This document shows, piece by piece, positions 7,348 through 13,311 of a DNA stretch of 15,616 nt. Position 1 is the first letter of the stretch, and each line of letters opens with the position of its first letter. Made by a program: the position numbers and the translations under genes. The notes below the pieces were generated by a model, which saw only the letters and a list, made by a program, of their open reading frames with translations, was not told where the DNA came from and ran no database searches. Origin of the DNA: Bacteroidota bacterium (lineage in GTDB: Bacteria > Bacteroidota > Bacteroidia > Chitinophagales > Chitinophagaceae); the NCBI GenBank assembly GCA_023429825.1, contig JAEZDC010000076.1, positions 1-15,616 on the forward strand. Direction: 5' to 3'.

Positions 7348-8481
7348 TTACTGAACGTTTGCAAGACGCAGCAGCGTATCAGCAAGAATTTTCCAGCTAT
7401 ATTTCTTTTTTTCTTCTCTCAGGCCGGGAAGAAACTGTTCTTCACCTTTATTATACAGTTCAATGATCCCTTCGGCTATACTTTGCGGCGCAGGATCTGT
7501 TACCACTCCTGCAACATTGTGCGGCACCATATCTGGTAATCCGCCCACATTTGTTACGAGCATTGGTTTTTCAAAATGATAGGCGAGGGGAGTTACACCA
7601 CTTTGCGTGGCATTGCGATAAGGCTGAATCACAAAATCAGCAGCGCTTAAATAATATTTTACTTCACTGTCTGAGATAAATTCTGTTCGCAGCAATAATC
7701 GATCTCCTATTTTCAATTCATTGATGAGATCATCATATATTTTCCTGTCAGTATAGAACTCGCCTGCTATCAATAGTTTGATCCCTGCTGCTTTGATCCT
7801 TTCATCCGCCATTGCTTTTAATAAAATATCCAGGCCTTTGTATTCACGTATAAATCCAAAGAAGAGGATGATCTTATCATTTATGGGTAAAGAAAGATAA
7901 TCCCGGGCTACCTCTTTTGATAACTGTTCTCCAAAATTGTCGTACAAAGGATGAACAACTGTCGTAGCAGGTTTGGTAGTGAATGCACGCAGATCATTCA
8001 TGACCTTGTTACTCATGGTAACAAAAGCATCCACTGATCTGATGAAGTATTTCGTGAACGCAGTATCACCTGGCCTTTTCTCGTGTGGTAACACATTATC
8101 TGCGATGCAAACGATCTTAGTATGACCATTCTTACGCTCTCTTCTGAGGATAGTACCTAAGGCCGGGCCCATAAAAGGCAGCCAGTATCTCACAACGACG
8201 AGATCTGGTTTCTTTCGCTTTAATTCCTTACCGACAGCTATCCAATTAAGGGGATTAACAGAGTTGATGCAGACTTTAATATTAATATCTGTTGGTTTGG
8301 GCTCACTGGAATACTGTGTAGTTCCGGGAAATAGGAAAGAAGGATATTGTAAAGAAAAAGTATAAAGAGGTGTATCAAATCCCTGTGATTGAAACTGTCT
8401 TGCTAGCCGTTCATTGAAAGAAGCAAGTCCACCTCTTAACGGATGAGCCGGCCCGATGATCACTACCTGCTTTTTCATCAT
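7348..8481 (-). CDS. Glycosyltransferase family 4 (GT-B fold)
   Basis: A 377-residue cytoplasmic GT-B glycosyltransferase. The N-terminal acceptor domain opens with VVIIGPAHPLRGGLASFNERLA, the glycine-rich loop that follows strand 1 in this family. The C-terminal donor domain begins near residue 203 with the typical FFGFIREYKGLDILLKA (the FGxxxxYKG signature). The donor-binding end is SGVTPLAYHFEKPMLVTNVGGLPD at about 294-317, corresponding to the E-x7-E region with Gln293/Glu304. It transfers an activated sugar to a glycan under assembly; the exact donor is not readable from sequence, but the GDP-heptose genes just downstream make heptose a reasonable candidate. Two ATGs (8481, 8478) are adjacent. 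It starts 6 bases after the preceding GT2 gene ends, so the two are probably coupled. Confidence 0.85.
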   Translation of the reverse strand: MMKKQVVIIGPAHPLRGGLASFNERLARQFQSQGFDTPLYTFSLQYPSFLFPGTTQYSSEPKPTDINIKVCINSVNPLNWIAVGKELKRKKPDLVVVRYWLPFMGPALGTILRRERKNGHTKIVCIADNVLPHEKRPGDTAFTKYFIRSVDAFVTMSNKVMNDLRAFTTKPATTVVHPLYDNFGEQLSKEVARDYLSLPINDKIILFFGFIREYKGLDILLKAMADERIKAAGIKLLIAGEFYTDRKIYDDLINELKIGDRLLLRTEFISDSEVKYYLSAADFVIQPYRNATQSGVTPLAYHFEKPMLVTNVGGLPDMVPHNVAGVVTDPAPQSIAEGIIELYNKGEEQFLPGLREEKKKYSWKILADTLLRLANVQ

Positions 8482-8487
8482 CAGATA

Positions 8488-9432
8488 TTAAACGATACCT
8501 GATTTTTTTTCGATCAGGTAGAAATTACGTTCAGAAGCATTTCTTGAAATAAGTTCAGCAACAAACCCCGCAAGGAACAATTGCATACCAATGATCATAG
8601 TAGTGAGCGCTATATAAAAAGCCGGGCGGTTGGTAAGAGAGAATTCCGTGGCAACGATCTTAGCGATTATAAGGTAGATGATGGCTGCAGATCCAATCAG
8701 GAAAAACAACGTTCCATACAGTCCGAAGAAATGCATTGGGCGCTTTCCGAATTTGCTTACGAAGGTGATGGTCATCAGGTCAAGAAAACCATTGATGAAT
8801 CTTCTCAAACCAAACTTGGTGACACCGTATTTTCTTGCCCTGTGCTCAACGACTTTTTCTCCTATCTTTTTAAATCCGGCCCATTTGGCTAATACCGGGA
8901 TGTACCTGTGCATTTCGCCATACACCTCGATACTCTTAACCACTTTTTTGCGATAAGCCTTCAATCCGCAATTGAAATCATGCAGGTAGATACCACTGGA
9001 TTGTCTTGCTGCAGCATTAAAGATCTTTGAAGGAAAGTTCTTGGTGAATTTGTTATCGAAGCGTTTCTTTTTCCAACCACTCACAAGATCGTATCCTCCC
9101 TCGATCACCATTTTTCTCAGCTCAGGTATCTCGTCCGGTGAATCCTGCATATCGGCGTCCATGGTGATAACAACATCTCCTTCGGCGGCTTTAAAACCTT
9201 CATTCAATGCGGCAGATTTACCGTAGTTTCTTTGAAACTTGATGCCTTTGAACCTGTTATCGGCGGCATGTAAATTTTCAATTACTTCCCAACTATTGTC
9301 ATTGCTACCATCATCCACTATGATCACTTCAAAAGAGAGATCGTTTTGCGTGCATACCCTCTTGATCCAGTCTGTAAGTTCCGGTAATGATTCAGATTCG
9401 TCGTATGATGGAACAACTATTGAAATATCCAT
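8488..9432 (-). CDS. Membrane-anchored GT2 glycosyltransferase (DPM1/GtrB-like)
   Basis: A 314-residue family 2 glycosyltransferase. The GT-A domain shows VVPSYDESESLPEL (residues 6-19), the nucleotide-binding DDGS (40-43), the metal-binding DAD (92-94) in ITMDADMQDSPDEIPEL, and the DFNCGLKAYRK segment near 152-162 common in polyprenyl-phosphate sugar transferases. Two predicted membrane helices follow at about 233-259 and 269-294, as in the GtrB/ArnC/DPM1-like group that charges undecaprenyl phosphate with a sugar at the inner face of the cytoplasmic membrane. Donor sugar unknown. It is 10 bases downstream of the DUF4199 gene and 6 upstream of the GT4 gene. The ATG at 9432 begins exactly at the first strand (MDISIVVPS). 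Confidence 0.9.
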   Translation of the reverse strand: MDISIVVPSYDESESLPELTDWIKRVCTQNDLSFEVIIVDDGSNDNSWEVIENLHAADNRFKGIKFQRNYGKSAALNEGFKAAEGDVVITMDADMQDSPDEIPELRKMVIEGGYDLVSGWKKKRFDNKFTKNFPSKIFNAAARQSSGIYLHDFNCGLKAYRKKVVKSIEVYGEMHRYIPVLAKWAGFKKIGEKVVEHRARKYGVTKFGLRRFINGFLDLMTITFVSKFGKRPMHFFGLYGTLFFLIGSAAIIYLIIAKIVATEFSLTNRPAFYIALTTMIIGMQLFLAGFVAELISRNASERNFYLIEKKSGIV

Positions 9433-9442
9433 TTAAAAAACC

Positions 9443-9955
9443 TTATTGTTGAAATGGAGTTGGATTAGGATTTTTCCTGGCGATAGCGGCACCAATCAGT
9501 GCAGCAATTACTGAAATGATGAGATACAAAACCAGAATGCCGCCCACAACGCCTACATATAGGAAATTTTCTATCATACCCATGCTTTTCTCGATATCCG
9601 CCTCGGAGAGTTTATCGTTTTTAGACATCTCTAACCTGGCAGCTTCCATTGCCTGTTCTTTGATAGAAGGCATCAGTAACATGATAGCAACAGTAAATAC
9701 TATCATCAAGCAGGTCACTACTGCACCGGTTTTAAATCCGTGAGCGAAAACATTTCCGAATGTTACATTGCCATCATTTTGCGTAGCAAATAAATTACAA
9801 CTGTAGATAATGCCACCAAGTAAGATAAGGGTAGGCACCCATTTTGCCCAGCTTGATTGATTCTGATCTGTGAAAGTTGCAATGAGGCTGATCACTATAA
9901 GTATCAACGATATTATTAAACCTTTGACAACAGGGGAGGTAACTTTCTTTTCCAT
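9443..9955 (-). CDS. DUF4199 family integral membrane protein
   Basis: A 170-residue protein with four predicted membrane helices, at about residues 10-27, 38-54, 75-95 and 130-156. Between the third and fourth is a charged, hydrophilic stretch (about 97-127) rich in Glu and Lys, probably a loop or helix outside the membrane. Pattern and sequence agree with DUF4199, a family common in Bacteroidetes and of unknown function. Position just before a DPM1-like glycosyltransferase (10-base gap) suggests it accompanies glycan synthesis, but nothing in the sequence defines a role. It begins 16 bases after the dihydroorotase stop. Confidence 0.82.
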   Translation of the reverse strand: MEKKVTSPVVKGLIISLILIVISLIATFTDQNQSSWAKWVPTLILLGGIIYSCNLFATQNDGNVTFGNVFAHGFKTGAVVTCLMIVFTVAIMLLMPSIKEQAMEAARLEMSKNDKLSEADIEKSMGMIENFLYVGVVGGILVLYLIISVIAALIGAAIARKNPNPTPFQQ

Positions 9956-9971
9956 ATAGGTAGTTTTGGTT

Positions 9972-11231
9972 TTAGTTGGGATAAAATTTTCCTTTATTGA
10001 TAATACCGATCGCCTTTCCTTTTAGTTCCTGTCCTTTGAAAGGAGTATTGGCGGAGCGGCTTCTAATATCCTTTGCTTCAAAAATATAGTTTTGTTCTCT
10101 ATTGAACAGCGAAAGTTCGGCAGTGTTACCAACAGTTATTGAACAACTTTCCATGCCTGTAATTCTTCTTGCATTCAAACTCATTAGCTCTATTAATCTT
10201 TCATTTCTCAACTGCGGTAAGACCTTGTTGATGATGCCAAAACAGGTTTCCAGGCCAATCATTCCATCTTTGGCATACTCAAACTCTACTATTTTGTTAT
10301 CGAGATGATGCGGTAAGTGGTGTGTGGCTATACAATCTATTTCACCCGTTAATACAGCTTCTTTCAAAGCCTCCACATCTCCTTTTGTTCTAAGCGGAGG
10401 AGAAACTTTCAGGTTAGTATCATAGCCCTGCAAGTCATCTTCTGAAAACAGAAGATGATATGGAGTTACACTGCATGTAACATTGAGTCCTTCTGATTTT
10501 GCCTGGCTGATCAGCCTGATGCTGTTTGCGGTGGATACGCCGGTAAAATGAATTTTACTTTCTGTATACTTCACTAATTCCAGGTCTCTTTTAATTGCAA
10601 GTTCTTCGGCAATGGATGGAATGCCCGGTAATCCCATCCTTGTAGAAATTATTCCTTCGTTCATTAATCCATTGGAAAGGCTTTTTTCTACCGGTAACTG
10701 GATGATCGTTCCGTCAAAAGCTGTTACATATTGTAATGCCTTCAGCAGGAGGCCGGGATTCTGCACGGGACATATTCCATCTGAGAAGGCAATAGCACCG
10801 CTGTTTTTCATGTCGTACATCTCTGCCAGTTCTTTGCCTTCGCATTTTTTTGTGACAGCGCCAAGTGGCCGGATCGTAACGGGTAATTCTTTTGACTTCT
10901 GCACGATATACTCTACCTGCCCTTTACTGTCGACCACCGGGTTGGTATTAGGGATCACAAAAACTTGCGTATATCCCCCGCTTACTGCGGCGGCGGCACC
11001 AGATTCAAGCGTTTCCCTGTGTTCATTGCCGGGATCGTTGAAGTTGGAGAACAGGTCAGCCCAACCAGGAGAGACGCATAATCCTTTTTCTTCGATTTTG
11101 ATATCAGCATCCGCAGTGATGTCTTTCGAAATGTCTATGATCTTGCCGTCTTTGATCAGAATATCAGAAATAGAATTGTGGAACGGAGAATGAGGATCAA
11201 CTATCAAAGCCTTACTGACAAGTATGGTCAT
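9972..11231 (-). CDS. pyrC: Dihydroorotase-like protein, predicted non-catalytic
   Basis: A 419-residue amidohydrolase-superfamily protein aligning along its whole length with type I dihydroorotases, which cyclise carbamoyl aspartate in pyrimidine synthesis. Landmarks include PNTNPV (95-100), MNEG (191-194), GLPGIP (201-206), the VNPPLR-like VSPPLRT (277-283) and the C-terminal RSANTPFKGQELKGK. However the metal site is gone: the HxHLR motif is FSNFN (61-65), the HCED histidine is Leu180, the second His of HIxHVST is Gly232, and the catalytic Asp of ATDHAPH is His305. I therefore predict a structural paralogue, possibly partnering aspartate carbamoyltransferase as known pseudo-dihydroorotases do. 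The start is set at ATG 11231 (MTILVSKALIVD). The frame stays open upstream, but there it translates the tRNA-Pro gene and its terminator. It heads the minus-strand unit, 16 bases before the DUF4199 gene. Confidence 0.88.
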   Translation of the reverse strand: MTILVSKALIVDPHSPFHNSISDILIKDGKIIDISKDITADADIKIEEKGLCVSPGWADLFSNFNDPGNEHRETLESGAAAAVSGGYTQVFVIPNTNPVVDSKGQVEYIVQKSKELPVTIRPLGAVTKKCEGKELAEMYDMKNSGAIAFSDGICPVQNPGLLLKALQYVTAFDGTIIQLPVEKSLSNGLMNEGIISTRMGLPGIPSIAEELAIKRDLELVKYTESKIHFTGVSTANSIRLISQAKSEGLNVTCSVTPYHLLFSEDDLQGYDTNLKVSPPLRTKGDVEALKEAVLTGEIDCIATHHLPHHLDNKIVEFEYAKDGMIGLETCFGIINKVLPQLRNERLIELMSLNARRITGMESCSITVGNTAELSLFNREQNYIFEAKDIRSRSANTPFKGQELKGKAIGIINKGKFYPN

Positions 11232-11252
11232 TACGAGGGAGTAAAATTTGCT

Positions 11253-11260
11253 GCAATATA
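11253..11260 (-). promoter_or_regulatory. Candidate -7 element for the dihydroorotase-led unit
   Basis: Minus-strand TATATTGC is one T short of TAnnTTTGC and lies about 22 bases before the start codon at 11231, downstream of the tRNA terminator, so it is well placed to start the seven-gene unit. No convincing upstream TTG element is seen. Confidence 0.3.
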
Positions 11261-11333
11261 CTCTGAAAAATTGTTTCGAGGGGGTACTGGTGATGCATGT
11301 GGGCGGAATGTGAAGATTTCCCCGGACATTTAT

Positions 11334-11367
11334 GGAAATAAAAATGGCTCTGATCGAAGAGCCATTT
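11334..11367 (-). terminator. Intrinsic terminator of tRNA-Pro
   Basis: A perfect 10-base-pair stem AAATGGCTCT/AGAGCCATTT (11342-11351 with 11358-11367), loop of 6, followed on the minus strand by further T residues (the ATTTTTATTT tail). It begins four bases after the tRNA 3' end, which is a typical position for a stand-alone tRNA gene. Confidence 0.85.
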
Positions 11368-11371
11368 CTTG

Positions 11372-11445
11372 TCGGGTGGACTGGATTCGAACCAGCGACC
11401 TCTTGCACCCCATGCAAACGCGCTACCGGGCTGCGCTACCACCCG
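11372..11445 (-). tRNA. tRNA-Pro (anticodon GGG)
   Basis: A 74-base minus-strand cloverleaf. The 7-base-pair acceptor stem CGGGTGG/CCACCCG has the C1-G72 pair and A73 discriminator typical of bacterial tRNA-Pro. The D arm GCGC/GCGC closes AGCCCGGTA. The anticodon stem TTTGC/GCAAG has a T-G closing pair and the loop ATGGGGT, so U33 is followed by anticodon GGG and G37. The T arm contains GGTTCGAATCC. It reads CCC and CCU proline codons. The 3' CCA is not encoded (CAA follows A73) and must be added enzymatically, as usual in many Bacteroidetes. It has its own promoter and terminator. Confidence 0.95.
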
Positions 11446-11473
11446 AGCTGAGGTTTCCCTCTCCGGTAAAGTG

Positions 11474-11481
11474 CAAATATA
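11474..11481 (-). promoter_or_regulatory. -7 promoter element of tRNA-Pro
   Basis: Minus-strand TATATTTG is a perfect match to the Bacteroidetes -7 consensus TAnnTTTG and lies 28 bases before the mature 5' end of tRNA-Pro. The same octamer lies before the purine nucleoside phosphorylase gene. A matching upstream TTG is not evident. Confidence 0.5.
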
Positions 11482-11550
11482 ATTGTTGCAGGGGTTTGTT
11501 TTCTGTGATTGTAATCAAACATCACCCTAAGATTAATTAGTAGGCTGGAA

Positions 11551-12315
11551 TTATTTTTTCTCCTGTTGCTGTATAAAAAGCTCTTCTTCTTCCGGCAAAT
11601 AATGCTCATGCAATTCAACTGGTTTTGTTTTCGGTTTGTTGATCTTCATTTGTAAAACGTCTACACCCAGGGAGAATGCCATTGCGAAATATATGTATCC
11701 TTTAGGGATGTGCACGTCAAATCCTTCAGCAATCAGGGAGAAGCCAATCAATAATAAAAAGCTGAGTGCAAGAACTTTAAACGCAGGGTGCTGGTTAATA
11801 AACCTGCTGATTGGCTCAGCCGCGAACAGCATGATGGAAACGGTTACGATCACTGCAACATACATCACCCATAATTCATCCACCATTCCCACTGCAGTAA
11901 TGATAGAATCAACTGAGAAAACAAGGTCTAATATTAATATTTGTATTAAAACACTTTTAAAAGACCTGGCTTTGATATTCTTGGATGTATCACCCTGCTC
12001 ACCTTCCATCTTGTGATAGATCTCGCTGGAAGCTTTATACAAAAGAAAGAGTCCACCAAGAATCAGTATCAGGTCTTTTCCGGAAATGCCTACACCAAAT
12101 ATTTCGAAAAGCTCGCCCTGCAGTTTTAGTATCACGGAAATAATTCCCAGTAATCCTAATCGTAAAAACATGGCTAAAATCAAGCCCAGCCTTCTTGCTT
12201 TTTTTTGCTGATGTTCAGGTAGCTTACCCGCTACTATGGATATGAAAATAATATTATCTAAACCTAAAACAACTTCCAATAGAATTAACGTAAGCAGAGC
12301 GATGATCTGTTCCAT
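11551..12315 (-). CDS. TerC family integral membrane protein
   Basis: A 254-residue polytopic membrane protein of the TerC/YkoY/Alx family, linked in other bacteria to manganese export and to metallation of exported proteins. About seven hydrophobic segments are visible, at roughly residues 3-29, 43-64, 79-94, 120-143, 149-167, 180-196 and 206-222. The family's paired acidic motifs are intact: LEVVLGLDNIIF (Glu14, Asp20) in the first helix and ILDLVFSVDSIITAVG (Asp130, Asp136) in the fourth. The charged C-terminal tail (about 224-254) is presumably cytoplasmic. ATG 12315 is chosen because it starts MEQIIALLTLILLE, the usual TerC N-terminus; an upstream in-frame ATG at 12360 would add 15 polar residues of no family similarity. 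It is transcribed divergently from the nucleoside phosphorylase. The transported ion here is inferred only from the family. Confidence 0.9.
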   Translation of the reverse strand: MEQIIALLTLILLEVVLGLDNIIFISIVAGKLPEHQQKKARRLGLILAMFLRLGLLGIISVILKLQGELFEIFGVGISGKDLILILGGLFLLYKASSEIYHKMEGEQGDTSKNIKARSFKSVLIQILILDLVFSVDSIITAVGMVDELWVMYVAVIVTVSIMLFAAEPISRFINQHPAFKVLALSFLLLIGFSLIAEGFDVHIPKGYIYFAMAFSLGVDVLQMKINKPKTKPVELHEHYLPEEEELFIQQQEKK

Positions 12316-12338
12316 AATATAATATCCAAATATTTTGT

Positions 12339-12352
12339 TTCGTTGAAACGAA
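12339..12352. promoter_or_regulatory. Inverted repeat in the terC-punA divergent region
   Basis: TTCGTT-GA-AACGAA is a perfect 6-base dyad, overlapped by a second reading GTTTC-GTT-GAAAC. It lies 24 bases upstream of the TerC start codon, near where its promoter should be (minus-strand AATATTTG at about 12327-12334 resembles a -7 box). It could be an operator, but no regulator is identifiable. Confidence 0.3.
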
Positions 12353-12386
12353 GGTATCAAGATTTAAGTACTTACATGCCAACGCT

Positions 12387-12394
12387 TATATTTG
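12387..12394 (+). promoter_or_regulatory. -7 promoter element of the purine nucleoside phosphorylase gene
   Basis: TATATTTG is a perfect TAnnTTTG match, 20 bases before the ATG at 12415. A TTT at 12363-12365, 21 bases further upstream, partly matches the TTG upstream element. Transcription would begin only a few bases before the coding sequence, leaving a very short leader. Confidence 0.5.
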
Positions 12395-12414
12395 TCTGAT
12401 AAACTCTTGAAGTG

Positions 12415-13236
12415 ATGTCTGAATTATTAAAGAAACTGGAAGAAACAACTGCTTACATCAAACAACAATATAATAAGCCTTTGCATGCAGCAGTAGTGCT
12501 GGGAAGTGGTTTGGGCAACTTTGGTGCGCAGATAAAACCAGAAAAAGAAATCGTATATACGGATATTCCTCATTTTCCTGTGAGTACGGTAAAAGGTCAT
12601 GGTGGAAAACTCATGTTTGCAAATATTGGTGGCAAGAATGTGTTGGTGATGAGTGGAAGGTTTCATTTTTATGAAGGATATACCTCGCAACAGGTGACAT
12701 ATCCCATAAGAGTGATGAAAGCTTTGGGTATCGAGAACCTTTTTCTTTCCAACGCTGCCGGTGCTGTGAACCCTCAGTATAATGTGGGTGACCTGATGAT
12801 CATCAACGATCACATCAGTTTTTTCACGCCCAATCCACTAGTAGGTAAAAATGAAGAAGCGCTGGGTACAAGATTCCCGGATATGACCGAACCTTATAGC
12901 AAAGAGTTTATCTCAAAGGCAAAGGAAATTGCAAAAGAGTCAGGGTTCCATGTTCATGAAGGAACGTATGTTGCTGTTACCGGGCCTACTTTCGAAACTA
13001 AAGCCGAATATAAACTTATCAAAGTGATAGGAGCTGATGTGGTGGGAATGAGTACTGTGCAGGAAGTGATCGTTGCGCGGCATGGCGGGATGAAAGTATT
13101 TGCAGCCAGCGTAGTTACTGATCTCGGCATCAGGGAAGAGGATAACGTGATCACCCATGAAGAGGTTCTTGCAGCAGCAAAAGAAGCTGAGCCAAAACTC
13201 ACCACTTTATTTACCAAACTTATTGAGCGACTCTAG
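12415..13236 (+). CDS. punA: Purine nucleoside phosphorylase (trimeric PNP/MTAP family)
   Basis: A 273-residue enzyme of the trimeric PNP family that splits purine nucleosides with phosphate, giving free base and ribose 1-phosphate for salvage. Family residues are in place: the phosphate-binding GSGLG with Ser31, His62 in KGHGGK, GRFHFYEGY with Arg82 and His84, SNAAGAVNP with Asn113, the base-contacting Glu194 in GPTFETKAE, and VGMST (210-214). The residue equivalent to human Asn243, which normally contacts the purine 6-position, is Asp236 in SVVTDLG, hinting at altered base preference. The start is the ATG at 12415, giving MSELLKKLEE; the in-frame GTG directly before it is less likely. It has its own predicted promoter and is followed after 75 bases by the porin-like gene. 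Confidence 0.93.
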   Translation: MSELLKKLEETTAYIKQQYNKPLHAAVVLGSGLGNFGAQIKPEKEIVYTDIPHFPVSTVKGHGGKLMFANIGGKNVLVMSGRFHFYEGYTSQQVTYPIRVMKALGIENLFLSNAAGAVNPQYNVGDLMIINDHISFFTPNPLVGKNEEALGTRFPDMTEPYSKEFISKAKEIAKESGFHVHEGTYVAVTGPTFETKAEYKLIKVIGADVVGMSTVQEVIVARHGGMKVFAASVVTDLGIREEDNVITHEEVLAAAKEAEPKLTTLFTKLIERL

Positions 13237-13285
13237 TTGACAAGCATAAGCACATCTCCTTATGAACTTTTTAACTATCGTTCGT

Positions 13286-13293
13286 TTACTTTG
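13286..13293 (+). promoter_or_regulatory. Candidate -7 element for the porin-like gene
   Basis: TTACTTTG matches TAnnTTTG at all fixed positions but one and lies 18 bases before the chosen ATG at 13312. No upstream TTG at the right spacing is seen, so this is tentative. Confidence 0.3.
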
Positions 13294-13311
13294 CAGAATT
13301 ATTACTGCCTG

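Noticed and set aside
11234..11286. Direct repeat CGAGGGRGTA (11234-11243 and 11277-11286) before the dihydroorotase start
   Set aside because: Only two 10-base copies with one mismatch; could be chance and has no further support.
11232..11417. N-terminal extension of the dihydroorotase-like frame by 62 residues
   Set aside because: This stretch translates the tRNA-Pro gene and its terminator, and the family similarity starts at the ATG at 11231.
12316..12414. Manganese (yybP-ykoY) riboswitch before the TerC gene
   Set aside because: The region is short and AT-rich, and the conserved GGGGA-type loops and paired helices of that riboswitch are not seen.
13237..13311. Earlier TTG start of the porin-like frame directly after the punA stop
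   Set aside because: It would place 25 non-family residues before a clean signal peptide that begins at ATG 13312.
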